From assembly GCA_037178625.1 (NCBI GenBank), contig CM074128.1:1054001-1118000 (forward strand): a stretch of DNA of 64,000 nt, given 5' to 3'. Below are positions 10,701 to 20,213 of the stretch, in pieces; positions within the stretch are counted from its first letter, which is position 1; each line of letters begins with the position of its first letter. Both the position numbers and the translations under genes were made by a program. Origin of the DNA: Skeletonema tropicum. Lineage: Eukaryota > Bacillariophyta > Thalassiosirophyceae > Thalassiosirales > Thalassiosiraceae. A model generated the notes under the pieces. That model made no database searches. It was not told the DNA's origin and saw only the letters and a program-made list of their open reading frames with translations.

Positions 10701-11610
10701 CCTGGGATGCCGTACTGTGTTCACTGGAAGATATATTTCCAGTAGATTTCACTGACCGAACACTATTCGATGCAATGGAGTTGGAGCTACCGAATTGACC
10801 ATCTCCAGACGATTTGTTACGGCGATGATGTTTCTTTTGGTTTGACGTTCCCAAGACAGAGGGAGGTTTTATTTTGAGAGATTCCACCAGTCCATGATCT
10901 TTATGGATGTTTGGCTGTTGTTGATAATCCATCGCTGCTTGACGAGAGGGTGTTCGAGGATTTGGACCAGGAGATTTGGTGCCATTGCCCCTCCTATTTT
11001 GAATTACGTGCACCCCCACCGATGGGTAGGATGCATCGTCATCTGTTTTGGCTGAATACCTGGACTCTTTCGTTTTAACCGTAGAGTCATTCTGTGTCGA
11101 CGCGTCAAGTTCGGAATACACTGTTCCAGATTCTTCACTACTGCTGCTTGTATCGCTCCTGCTATCACCACTGCTGCTACTAGTATTCGAGGAAACACTA
11201 TAGTCATCGTCTACCGTTACAGCTGCGGTCTTTTCTGTACCAACCGATCTTTTGCTAGAGTTAGATGCAATATAATTGGCAGAGCGTCCCCCCCTCATTT
11301 GCTGCCGTCCCCGCCCTCCTGAATTACGATGGGGTGGGCTGCTCCGGCTTCGGCGATTAGAAGACGACGATGAAGAAGCGGATGATGCAGGGCCTTGAGA
11401 ACTGGAACGTGGCCTCAAACTAGATTTGTTCTTGTTTCTTGCTGGGTTTGGCACGGATGCCTTTTGCTTTGCTTTGGATGCACCAATTACCTTGGAAAAT
11501 GAGGAAGTGTCTTGCTGTTGGTTATGGCGATTTTCGGACATATTATGTTGATAGACGTGATCATCCTCATTGTCAGCGTCCACTCGACGGGATCGACGAA
11601 ACTTGAACAT
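7723..11610 (-). CDS. Long coiled-coil protein with C-terminal MORN repeats
   Basis: A 1295-residue single-exon protein. Residues 1 to about 300 are Ser/Arg/Gln-rich and disordered. Residues about 300 to 950 are dominated by heptad-like Glu/Lys/Leu coiled coil. A second disordered stretch follows, and about residues 1120-1255 hold four to five MORN repeats of the Y-E-G-E-W-K-x-x-K-R-D-G-x-G type, followed by a 38-residue tail. MORN repeats often bind lipids or form scaffolds at membranes; with the long coiled coil this suggests a cytoskeletal or cortex scaffold. That role is inference. The reading frame is intact along its full length, in contrast to several later genes. Confidence 0.85.
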   Translation of the reverse strand: MFKFRRSRRVDADNEDDHVYQHNMSENRHNQQQDTSSFSKVIGASKAKQKASVPNPARNKNKSSLRPRSSSQGPASSASSSSSSNRRSRSSPPHRNSGGRGRQQMRGGRSANYIASNSSKRSVGTEKTAAVTVDDDYSVSSNTSSSSGDSRSDTSSSSEESGTVYSELDASTQNDSTVKTKESRYSAKTDDDASYPSVGVHVIQNRRGNGTKSPGPNPRTPSRQAAMDYQQQPNIHKDHGLVESLKIKPPSVLGTSNQKKHHRRNKSSGDGQFGSSNSIASNSVRSVKSTGNISSSEHSTASQGSQQEQAAMQQLAFLVVQLRSDLRDATTAKKEAEEKLQQAQNQAKLATYSSSTISGGDAAKVRKLQQENEDLQNDIDVFIEEQEDLQKEIKRLKDEKAAAKDVIKRLKKEHMGSSNTSLGGGSSAAASTSLESKNDALESRVQELTDENHKLEKQIQLLVDEKQSLTCRDMEIDTLKKKMQEKDSRFETKIAELQAQMSALETAKTEAEKDAKELKMSLAVVEDQLEAREKDFETEEKKVTLVRQRLSQVEKQKAELMSKNESLEQKMAAMKEEELSSKAVEIAAKPIVVEPEEQITSLSQKISKLEEAKGKLEAEAAEASDAIAMLEDELDSKDIQMKEALDQMTNVQQQFSAKDTENSTLTKRNEELTNEIEELNKQVKVLILEKKIANEEIEGLKKDVKNSAKAIAVDPSLKETNQKLLEELEESADAICMLKEALAELEDARTNDTRIEELEAELARKETAVKTAEAFSSKVQNEHQVNVHTISTLQKMIQTLEKSKDDLEDELTQSTMALHEMKEDMRTKDSVILVKELEGKLVDEEKKNEELSRRIGELVSANEHVENKVKDLGESVFSLTRRNSTDREATCDALILELKSQITELVAERNIALEKVEALKSSDSSTRTEDPRASFKLSSLMAHKDLSSKAVEPTGEKVTSASITSGSNKSLRSGQSKSSQSIKTKPTQQRSMHSSFVSANSKGNSLLEAAKKLCNELDEKKGINKSENEPEKQDEDVISKEDSSEEDGNSSAKELKIDPVEPPPFATPVENTKEKNKQSRSQRKYDIDQLTSIYFEKCGSEGDGSKLSDLSSEGRSTPNESKPGTTTKKVKICRNGVFMGTYEGDLNKEGQRNGFGVLICDNGNSYEGEWKKDKRDGVGIARYSSGDVYDGEWKRGKRQGHGVMYIEAGDTYIGSWSNGLKHGAGTYHWADGEVDVSWYQEDRRVGEGVRWNSTRSKAYRLVRGTKKEEMGLDEAYTTAESLGLNLEKVDSSESS

Positions 11611-11929
11611 ACTTTGACACCAATTAATGAATACAAAATCATATAATTATCTATGAAGTCGATTCCAGCACCATCTGAATCAACACAATTGATAGCATTC
11701 GATGAGAGCGCAACTAACGATCATTTTCATTTTGAAGAGGTCGTGCAGGAGAAGCCTTCTGCACAAAGAGGCTGTTTGTGCATTCAGGGTGATCAGGTTT
11801 GAATCTGGAAACGGCATGGAGCTGCGAAGAAAGTAGGCCCAACAGACTCGCAAGAAAGGGCTGTTGTATCGTACGTACCGCCAGCTGCCGTTTTTGACAC
11901 CTAATCTTCTTTGATCGAGACGTTCTTAA
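11611..11929. other. Intergenic region upstream of the MORN gene
   Basis: Presumed promoter of the coiled-coil/MORN gene, ending at the left TTAA (11926-11929) of the first transposable element. No gene seen. Confidence 0.4.
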
Positions 11930-13537
11930 GGTAGAACACAAGTGAAAAAACGCTATGTAAAAGTAGCTGTTTATCTAGTGAAGATGGGCCTGTAGATCTA
12001 CGATAGGAATTAATATCCCCCCATGCGAACTCAAATTCGGCCAAATCAAGTCACGCATCGACCGTTTTGCCCACGGGCAGAAAAAGTGACCGTTGCTTCT
12101 TCACACTTTCTCTCACCAATCACCAACCACAAAACGGCCAAAGACACAACCACCATGATGCCATTATGGACTGCCTATTAGTACAAAATCGACACTTTAC
12201 CAAGACGGACTTTTGATACTGGAGGCGGAGAAGCCTATTTGTAGATCGCCTTCGAAAAAGTCCGTCTTGGTTCGACATATGCTAGGAGAAAATAGCCCTG
12301 CCCACGACGTAACGGAAATTGGTCGATGCAACTGATGTCGTCGACGAATGCCTTGGGTAATCATCGTTTACACCATTTACGATGCCACCACGACGCAACA
12401 TCGATAGTATATATCCATAGGGAGGCGTCAGTGTCTTGGTAGCCGCTTCTTCGCCCGATCACATCGTCCTGAACGTCGGCTACTTGGTGTCAACATATTT
12501 TAAATATTTTTTTACATCAAAGCTACTGTGCAGTAAAGAGGGGCAATACACCATCTTCGAAGGCCACCAACCCGTTCTCTCGACTCCAATATGTTTATAG
12601 ACGACGGCTAGGCACTCTGGAGCAGAACGAAAGGCCATATGACGTCGCCTACACGGTAAAAAATATACATAATAATTCGTTTCCGTCCAACACAACAATC
12701 AACTAACAATTGATGCAAACGGCGTAGATATCGATCAAAGAAACATCAATACATCATTACTATGATAATATATATCCATGGGAGTAATATTAATAGTGAA
12801 TATTGTGGGGAACATCATATTTATCAAGTATTACAATCATTATAATTCACACAAAATACCAACAAATAATAATAACATAGTCTATCTGATATTATACTCT
12901 ACCTTGATGCTCCACCAACACATAGATGTCTTCCCTCAGGTTATATGATCGTTTGATTCACGAATAACCACTAATTTGCATTTAGTGGCTCATTACAAAG
13001 TTGATTGTTGAATACACTCTGGGAATGATAAGTAGATTGCCTCTCTCTGATAAAATGTGTTTGATCATGTACTAGTTGATATTTGAAAAAACTCAAAGTA
13101 TCCAAAGACGCCCCCCATGTAATATATATCGATTTCACGGAGGAATCCCTCTCCTTAGATGTATATCACCACAAAAATGTCCGTGGGAGGGGTGACGGGA
13201 GGTAAAAGTTGTGGATTTTATGCCGTTGATGGCGACGTTAATTTCTTAATTTTCGGTGTATCAACTGACTATTACCATCGGAGACACTTAGATAGAGATG
13301 TATAGAATTGAATAAGCCAAGAATAATAGGTGTGTTTATTAGATGTGCACATCTGTGGCCATAGGAGTGGAGGACATCATGGTGAGGGTGTAAAAGATGA
13401 TATTTGGAGGATAGATTGTAGATTTTGCGTGGTACCGGTTAGCGACGGCCTCTGTACGAAGGAATCGAACCCCTTAGCTACGGCCAAAACAGCGATTGTA
13501 CAGTAGGAATAATACTCAAAAACACTTCTGTTCTACC
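11930..13537. mobile_element. Non-autonomous TTAA-flanked element, copy 1
   Basis: A 1608-base element whose ends are inverted repeats: GGTAGAACACAAGT at 11930-11943 and ACTTCTGTTCTACC at 13524-13537. It is bounded by TTAA at 11926-11929 and 13538-13541. No transposase ORF is present. It contains an internal inverted repeat (12200-12214 / 12256-12270). The same sequence, diverged, follows immediately as copy 2. TTAA target duplications are typical of piggyBac-type elements, but the termini do not begin with the usual CCC/CCY, so the superfamily is uncertain. Confidence 0.8.
12200..12270. repeat. Internal hairpin of TTAA element copy 1
   Basis: CCAAGACGGACTTTT at 12200-12214 is the exact reverse complement of AAAAGTCCGTCTTGG at 12256-12270, separated by 41 bases. 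The loop ends with TTTGTAGATCGCCTTCG, which is shared with copy 2. Confidence 0.85.
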
Positions 13538-13541
13538 TTAA

Positions 13542-15122
13542 GGTCGAACACAAGTAAAAAATCACTAAAAAATTGGCCGTTTGTTAGGCAAAATGGGCTG
13601 GTAGGTCTACGATAGGAATTCGTATACCCTCGTGCGAACTCAAAAACGGCCGTTTCAAGTCACGCCCCACCTCGCCCAACGACTTCGGACTGCATTGTCT
13701 CACACTTTTTCACCGCGATAAACGGCCAAATACACAACCACAGCACAACCACCATGATGCCATTGTGGACTGCCTAGTAGTACAAAATCGACACTGTACC
13801 AAGCGAACCCTTTCCAATATAAGACGGAGAAACCAATTTGTAGATCGCCTTCGAAAAAGGTTCGCTTGGTTCGACCTATCCCAAGAGAAATAATTTTTGC
13901 CCCGCGACGTAACGGAAATTGGATGATGCAACTGATGTTGTCGACTAATGCCTTGGGTAAACATCATTTGCACCATTTACGATGACACCACGACGCAACA
14001 ATCGATACTATATATCCATAGGGAGGCATCAGTGTCTTGGTAGCCGCTTCTTCGCCCGATTGCGTCGTCCGGAACGTCGGTTACTCGGGTCAACATATTT
14101 GAAATCATTTTTTATATCAACGCTGCTGTGCAGTAAAGAGGGGAGATAAACCGTTTCCAAAGGCAACCAACCCGTTCTCTCGACTCCAATATGTTTATAG
14201 GCGATGGCTTGGTACTCTGGAGCGGAAGGAAAGGCTGTACAACGTCGTCTACGCGGTGCAAAAATTTACACAATTTGTCTTTTCCATCGATCACAACAAT
14301 CAACTGACAATTTAATGGAAACAGCGTGGATATCGATTAAAGGAGCATTGATATATCATTATTATGATAGTATACATTCATGGGAGTGTTATCAATAAAG
14401 TATGTTGAGGGGAACATCATATTTATCAAGTATTACTTATTTAATAATTTATATAAAACAACAACAAATAATGACATAATCTATCTGATATTAAACTCTA
14501 TCATGCACTGCCAACGCATAAGTCTTCTATTGACTGATATGATGTATCTTACACGGTCAACCACCCATATGCAGTTATTGGCTCCTTACAAAGTTGATTA
14601 TTGCATACACTCTGGATAGAAAAATAGATTGCCTCTCACTGATAAAATGTGCTTGATCATGTACTAGTTGATGTTTGTGAACAGTTCAGGTAGCAAAAGA
14701 TGTCCCTCATATACCGCATATTGATTGGATGCGAGGAAAGCCCCTCCTTAGATGTTTATCACCACGCAAACGTCCGTGGGAGTGGTGAAGGGAGGTAAAA
14801 GTTGTGGATTTTATGCCGTCGATGGCGACGTTATTTTCTTCATTTTCGATCAATCAACTGAGTATTGCCGTCGTTGTCGCTTAGATGATGATGTATAAGA
14901 TCGGATAAGCTGAGTATCATGGGTGTTTTTATTGGTTGTGCATAACTGTGGCCATAGGAGTGCAGGACATCATGGTGAGGGTGTAAAAGATGACATTCGG
15001 AGGGTGGATTTGAGTGGTACCGTTTAGCGAATTTGAGGTTACGATAGGAATAGTCCCTCTAGCTACGGCCAAAATAGCGATTTGTACGAAGGAATAGTAG
15101 TAAGAATTACTTGTGTTCGACC
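13542..15122. mobile_element. Non-autonomous TTAA-flanked element, copy 2
   Basis: A 1581-base element directly next to copy 1 and in the same orientation, sharing the central TTAA at 13538-13541. Its ends are perfect inverted repeats: GGTCGAACACAAGT at 13542-13555 and ACTTGTGTTCGACC at 15109-15122, followed by TTAA at 15123-15126. By eye the interior matches copy 1 at roughly three quarters of positions. An 88-codon ORF on the minus strand inside it (13710-13976) has no domain and is not called. Confidence 0.8.
13799..13869. repeat. Internal hairpin of TTAA element copy 2
   Basis: CCAAGCGAACC at 13799-13809 pairs with GGTTCGCTTGG at 13859-13869, at the position homologous to the copy 1 hairpin. 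The outer five base pairs (CCAAG/CTTGG) are shared; the inner six differ at five positions yet remain complementary. Confidence 0.85.
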
Positions 15123-15126
15123 TTAA

Positions 15127-15443
15127 TTACATAGGATGTTGACCCTAAGTACAACCTATTTCAAAGTGTCAATGTTATTTATTTTGTCTGTAGACAGAAG
15201 CTCATTTATACTACTTATATACCTCACTTGTCCACTAACTCCCGTAATTGAAGTCAAAGGTAGGATTTGAGGGCGATCGTACAGTAAGATCCGCTCGAGA
15301 AGAGTAACCTCTTCGTGCTTACTTTTGTTCACTCCATGCTGAGATATATATATATATACATTGCGTTTGCCTCCAAAGACCTACTTACTTATCAGATGAT
15401 TATAGCTACCATAATACATCAGCATTATACTTCCTTGCTCTCA
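15127..15443. other. Intergenic region with TA repeat
   Basis: Lies between the TTAA element and the 3' end of the ATP-grasp gene. Contains a short (TA) run near 15345-15358. No gene seen. Confidence 0.4.
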
Positions 15444-17270
15444 CTACTCCACGTCAAACATTTCCTTCTGTAACTCTATTAATCTCGCAATGTCTCTTTG
15501 GAACTCTTCTTCATCATCATTCATCACGTGACACCAGCCAGTATCACTTCGAATGTCGACTGTTTTCTCAATTTCATTTCCCTCGTCCAAAAATTGGGGA
15601 TAGACATGCATATCCATCACACTGGGTAGTTCTTCCATTTGATCAAATACTTCGTAGTTTATCCGAGAGATTTTGCCGCTTACATGACTGACAAAGTGGA
15701 TGATGGCACCATGTGCTCGTGTCGTTGGAAGAGCTGGGAGAGATTCCCAAGCTAGGCGAAGATGAGCAGTCTCTTCTGGATATTCATGTGATGACTCATC
15801 GCTTTGGCCGAGGTATGCCGCCAATACCATATCTAATGCATTGTAACCTACACACGCATTCGTTAAAGGAATGAAGTCTGTGTTGTGTTGTCTGCAATTA
15901 ACTTCCACAAGACGTACTTGGATCGATCCAGTTACTGTATTCCTTGTCACTATTACCTCCACATGCGAAAGACCCCAACGAATATCTAATGCATCTAGTG
16001 CATCGAAAACATAGTTGCATACTGCCTCCTCTACATCTTTGTTCGATCCTTCGTCATCATTGTTTGCTGCTGGTATGAGCTGAGTGGCAAAGTACACGAA
16101 TGGTGCATCGTTCACTGGTCGTTTATCATACTTCCAGAGCGCTGCAACTTTTCTTTCGCCGTCGCGACAAACGACATCTATGGCATACTCAGTACCTCTT
16201 GCAAATTCCTGGACGAGGACTGACTGATGTTTTGCGGCAGTCGAAGAACCAAAAACTGGGCTGGAATGAATTTTGGTAAATGCTTCACGTAATGACTTCA
16301 TACTTGAACAGAGATGAACGTCATCAGATGCAACACCCCTATGAGGCTTTACTACAACAAGAGGTGCATTTCTGACATCACCAGTTGTTGCTTCGCTTGC
16401 ATCATCTTTCAATCCCAATTCTCTTGCGAACTCTTCTGCTTCCTCAAGTGTCTGACATGATTTTTGCTTCACTACATCCAGTCCAGCCTTTGATACGACA
16501 TCATTCATTGCAAACTTGTCTCTTCTTGCCGCATTAACTCCATCATGACAGCGTGGATATAATCCTAATGCTACTCCCAAGTTCTCGGCATCTTCTAATC
16601 CTGAGTCGGATTCACAGTATAAACCGCAAATGTCAAGCGATGACGGCAACAGTGACATCCACGCTGCCACCTCATCTCCATTTGACAAGTCTGGCATTCG
16701 GCTTGATAAATGCTCCGTCTGTTTTTCTACCTGGTATAGATACCGTGTACAAAAGTCGGAGAGGACGTGTATCACTGCTGCTCCGTAAATGTGATGTGCT
16801 GCTTTGGCGATGTATTGTCCGTGGTAGGGACAGAATCCATCCATTAGAATGATTGCCTTTGTTTTTGTATGATGTTTCGGTGTCTCCGTTTCGTGCTTAC
16901 GAGCTGCATCGTCTAAATCGGGTAAGGCATCACCCTGACGCAAAATTGTATCCCGAAATGGATATTCGATTGAAGGCACCGCTGGTGTAGAGGTAGACCA
17001 TTGCTTTCGCAGCGATTGCATCTCATTCTCGCTGTCACTACTGCTGTCATCGTCACCTGACAGAGTTGAATTTATTGTTTCTGATTGTTCTTCATTCTCG
17101 TTCGATCCGCCTCTTATTTGCAGTATCTGAGCAGTCAGTGATGAAATAATGCTTCTGGGTTGATTCAGTGTGAGAGAACGACTATTGAAGCAAGCGGCAT
17201 AGCCGACGATGAAGCTTGCTAACAATAGGTTCGCCAATATTATCCTTGACCTACTGGTGAAATGCATCAT
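15444..17270 (-). CDS. ATP-grasp domain ligase with N-terminal signal peptide
   Basis: A 608-residue single-exon protein. The N-terminus has a hydrophobic segment (about residues 10-27) ending in G-Y-A-A-C-F, consistent with a signal peptide and possibly plastid import, though the motif is not a clean A-x-A-F. An acidic Ser-rich linker follows. The C-terminal two thirds is an ATP-grasp fold: V-V-V-K-P-H-R-G near residue 310 (ATP-binding Lys), V-L-V-Q-E-F-A-R-G-T-E-Y-A-I-D-V (nucleotide and metal region) and V-E-V-N-C-R-Q-H-N (metal-binding Glu/Asn). These enzymes join a carboxylate to an amine or thiol via an acyl phosphate; the substrate here cannot be told. A hAT transposon sits 82 bases upstream of the start. 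Confidence 0.82.
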   Translation of the reverse strand: MMHFTSRSRIILANLLLASFIVGYAACFNSRSLTLNQPRSIISSLTAQILQIRGGSNENEEQSETINSTLSGDDDSSSDSENEMQSLRKQWSTSTPAVPSIEYPFRDTILRQGDALPDLDDAARKHETETPKHHTKTKAIILMDGFCPYHGQYIAKAAHHIYGAAVIHVLSDFCTRYLYQVEKQTEHLSSRMPDLSNGDEVAAWMSLLPSSLDICGLYCESDSGLEDAENLGVALGLYPRCHDGVNAARRDKFAMNDVVSKAGLDVVKQKSCQTLEEAEEFARELGLKDDASEATTGDVRNAPLVVVKPHRGVASDDVHLCSSMKSLREAFTKIHSSPVFGSSTAAKHQSVLVQEFARGTEYAIDVVCRDGERKVAALWKYDKRPVNDAPFVYFATQLIPAANNDDEGSNKDVEEAVCNYVFDALDALDIRWGLSHVEVIVTRNTVTGSIQVRLVEVNCRQHNTDFIPLTNACVGYNALDMVLAAYLGQSDESSHEYPEETAHLRLAWESLPALPTTRAHGAIIHFVSHVSGKISRINYEVFDQMEELPSVMDMHVYPQFLDEGNEIEKTVDIRSDTGWCHVMNDDEEEFQRDIARLIELQKEMFDVE

Positions 17271-17720
17271 AATAGAGTGCTGTGAAACTTAAAAGCTGCC
17301 ACTACGATATCGTTTCCGCAGGGCTATTGCTATTGTATGTCAACGTTATTTTTAGAGGTTGGTCTCGTCTCGACTCGGCCGAGACGAGACGGGATTTTTT
17401 GGGTCGAGACAGGTGTCTCGTCTCGGCACCCTCTGTCTCGGAGCATTTCGGGATTTTTTGTCATCTCTTTCTCACAGCCAACCATGACGAAGAACAATTC
17501 GTTTCTGCGGCTACTTCTGATTTCATCAGCACGATTCCAATCTTACATCATAACAAGACTCCCTTTGACACCGTTGGGTGCGTTCACACGACTTGTTCAT
17601 TGGAGTTTGATTATTTTTTTGATGAATTCAACTCATCATCTTCATCTATTCTGAAGTCATGGTCGATGCGATGCTATCACCGCTGCCGATGCAGCTTCTA
17701 CTGCCAGCAGGAACGAATCG

Positions 17721-17984
17721 TTGGAATCGTCGGGTGACGAAGACGATGATGTCAAATGCAAAGAGCGAAAACCATCGGAATCCTCGAGCGACGAAGAAGA
17801 TTGGGATGACAAATGCATTTGCAAACATTGGAAGGGTGATAATCCGATGTGTAGTGAACCAGGACACAAGCAGTTGAGAAAGTTTGCAATCCGTATGAAT
17901 GGAGCACATGAGGATTGGGCGCATGCATATTGCACAGGCCACGTTCTTCATTGTAATGCAGTTCTGGCTTTTGAAGGTAAGTAG
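17721..17984 (+). pseudogene. Possible N-terminal fragment of the hAT protein
   Basis: An 87-codon frame inside the hAT element, starting with an acidic Ser/Asp/Glu segment followed by Cys/His residues (C-I-C-K-H-W, C-S-E-P-G-H, H-A-Y-C, H-C) that could be a degenerate zinc-binding region. It ends at a GTAAGT that could be a splice donor. I do not recognise it as a specific family; association with the transposon is by position only. Confidence 0.35.
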
Positions 17985-18291
17985 TAATTGAACATCATTG
18001 CCATTATTGAATATGAATTGACTCGACCTTGTGTAATAAGTTGATGCAACTCATCAAAGATCTTATGGTTGATGTCGAGAAGGAGGCTAATACAAATACA
18101 AATGATAATGGTGGTGAAGGTGGAAGTATTGCAGTACTGCAAGTATCTTCTAAAGCAGAAGACACGAGCTTCGCTTTCTTGGGTGCATTTGACTTCGACG
18201 ACGATGCAGCAGCAAATGATGACGAATTGACTGATGTTAATATTCGGATCCGATGTGAAGCCCAGCTGCAGCTTACGAACTCCTGGAGCAA

Positions 18292-18534
18292 ATGCCGATG
18301 CAAGATGGAGAAAGAAAGTTTAATGATCCATTGAAGCGTTGGAAACAAATCGCTCACCAATTCCCTGAACTTGCAACACTTGCACGAGAGTACCTGTGAG
18401 ATATTCCAGCAACTCCCGCTCCCTTGGAAAGAATCTGGAGCAGGGCAGCCAGAGTAATTGCAGCAAAGCGATCTTGCATTGATCCCATTCTTACTTGCCG
18501 CATCGATGCATCATGTTTGTTGAAGAAAATATAA
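18292..18534 (+). pseudogene. hAT transposase C-terminal dimerisation remnant
   Basis: This frame reads F-P-E-L-A-T-L-A-R-E-Y-L, an in-frame TGA stop at 18397-18399, then D-I-P-A-T-P-A-P-L-E-R-I-W-S-R-A-A and I-A-A-K-R, before a second stop at 18532. The pattern (LAxxYL-x-IPAT-S/P-A-P-x-ER-x-F/W-S-x-A-G/A) is the conserved hAT C-terminal dimerisation motif. The stop and the lack of a continuous upstream catalytic domain mean this copy cannot encode an active transposase. Confidence 0.85.
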
Positions 18535-18872
18535 GCCTCATCCGCAAAAATTGGGATGAACTCATGCCAGATCCAGATGTCCCTTTGAATGAGTTTCTAC
18601 TCCCTCCTTCTTTTGAAGACAAGGATGAGAGTGGGGATCCAATTGATGCTGGCCAGAACAATGAGTACTAAGTTGTCTAAAGAGTCCATAGTAGATAATT
18701 ATTTGTTGGTTTTGCCCCTTTTAATCATTGCTAACCTTCTTCATTGAAAATCTCGAGATATCCCGGGATCTCGTCTCGACGGACCCTGTCTCGGCTCGAA
18801 TCTCGGGACAGTGCCGAGACCGAGACGAGACCAACCTCTAGTTATTTTGCATGTTGCAGAGCTGACGCTGAA

Positions 18873-19388
18873 TCTAAATAATGAGAGGAGCTAAGTCGTT
18901 CGTTCTGTCGTTCTGTCGTTCTGTCGGTCGGTCGGTCGGTCGTTCTGTCGTTCTGTCGTTCTGTCGTTCTGTCCGGGCCCTTTGGCGTGTCCTTTGGCCT
19001 TCACGGGCATTTTCGATCGACTCTTTCTTTGATTGGCTTGATTTGACCCCTTGCCCCCCCCCGTTTTTAGAGTTTTCGATTGACTCTTTCTTTGATTGCC
19101 TTAGATTTGAATGTTCAGGGGGGGAAACCCCCCCTTGCCCCCCCCGTGTTTAGAATTTTCGATTGACTCTTTCTTTGATTGGCTTAGATTTGATTGTTCA
19201 GGGGGGACACCCCCCTTGCCCCCCGTGTTTAGAATTTTCGATTGACTCTTTCTTTGATTGGCTTAGATTTGATTGTTCAGGGGGGGACACACGGAAGAGG
19301 CAAATGGACCTACTCGGATTCGTAGCCGGTGCCTCCTCTCTTATTTAGAAAACCCGCGCAGCGGCTAGACGAGCGTCAGCGAGGCTAG
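18873..19388 (+). mobile_element. Helitron-like non-autonomous element, copy 1
   Basis: A 516-base element starting 5'-TCTAAATAATGAGAGGAG and ending ...GAGGCTAG-3', inserted between A (18872) and T (19389). A 5'-TC, a 3'-CTRR (here CTAG) and A/T insertion are Helitron hallmarks, and a small GC hairpin CCGC-GCA-GCGG (19354-19364) lies 24 bases before the 3' end. Inside are a GTTCTGTC/GGTC simple repeat and three to four tandem units of about 76 bases containing GATTGACTCTTTCTTTGATT and runs of G and C. A subterminal copy of the 5' end in inverse orientation (19333-19349) is also present. A second, longer copy lies at 40298-41772 in opposite orientation. Confidence 0.75.
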
Positions 19389-19537
19389 TGACATTGAAGT
19401 ATGATAGACATCAACACGCACAAAAAATGGCGGGCCGTATCTTTTGACACAATCAACGCGCAGCTGTTCGCAACAACTTCAGGGTGCGTAGCATTCAGTT
19501 CAATGTCAATGTTAGTGTTAGTCCGGAGCCAATAAGT

Positions 19538-20213
19538 ATGAATATGGTCGGATTATTCTTGAGAGCATCATGTTTGCTGCTGATGCGTGAGAGCTTTGCA
19601 TTTGTTCATCCAGTGCTGCAGTCATCGACTGTTCGCGTAGCCTCTCCAACGTCATCACTGAGTGCACTACCTGAGTTCAACCCATTTCTTCTCGCAGATG
19701 GAGTAGCAGCTGCTACAAGATATGGTGGCGGAGGAGGATTTGATAATGATGTATTTGCAGATCCTGCTGTGATGAGCGCACTGTCAACTCTCCGAACTTT
19801 CTTTATCGTCCTCACGGCGGCAGCTTTTGGGCTTACTGCTCTTGCGTACATAACCGCAGCGTTCATCGTTCCCAAGGCAGCAGAGCAGTTGGAAAATGAT
19901 ACCAAACGATTGCGCCCTGGTTTGTGGGAAGAATATGAGGCAAAGCTGGAAGATAATCAAACTATGGCAAACAGACCTGGTGAGTACAAATCGAGATAAA
20001 TGTTACTTGTCAACTTTTTCGTTGTGTTTTGAAACTAAATGCTTATGTCATTTATCATACCGCTGTGCAATAGATTTGCTTCAAGAACTGGGGAACATCA
20101 TGCAACCAATCATTACCGCAGATTACGAAAGGCAAGTGGAAGAAAAGTTTGGTCCAAAGGGAGGAGCAAAAATTGAGGATGGGGTAATTGACGTCGAAGT
20201 TGAAGACAAATAA
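19538..20213 (+). CDS. Plastid-targeted single-span membrane protein, unknown function
   Basis: Two exons, 19538-19979 and 20074-20213, with a GTGAGT...AATAG intron of 94 bases; 193 residues after splicing. The start chosen is the first ATG of the frame (a second Met lies two codons on). The N-terminal hydrophobic segment ends in S-F-A-F-V-H-P, a plastid-import motif. A Gly-rich stretch (five consecutive Gly) precedes one strong membrane span around residues 85-110. The second exon adds a soluble C-terminal tail that ends in acidic residues (D-V-E-V-E-D-K). The spliced frame continues without a stop, supporting the intron. I do not recognise the family. Confidence 0.75.

Larger units (their letters stand above)
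17345..18848. mobile_element. Decayed hAT transposon with 8-bp target duplication
   Basis: The element spans 17353-18840. Its ends are 20-base inverted repeats: TAGAGGTTGGTCTCGTCTCG at the left and CGAGACGAGACCAACCTCTA at the right. Both sides carry the same 8-base target duplication, GTTATTTT (17345-17352 and 18841-18848). An 8-bp duplication, TA-starting ends and a remnant of the hAT dimerisation domain inside it identify the superfamily. Subterminal sequence is rich in further GTCTCG/CGAGAC motifs, possible transposase-binding sites. The perfect target duplication suggests a fairly recent insertion, while the coding part is broken. Confidence 0.92.

Noticed and set aside
13710..13976. 88-codon ORF inside TTAA element copy 2
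   Set aside because: Not preserved in copy 1 and without recognisable domain.
18881..19348. ORFs with repeated Ser-Val-Gly-Arg and C-P-P-C-P stretches
   Set aside because: They translate the simple repeat and tandem units of the Helitron-like element.
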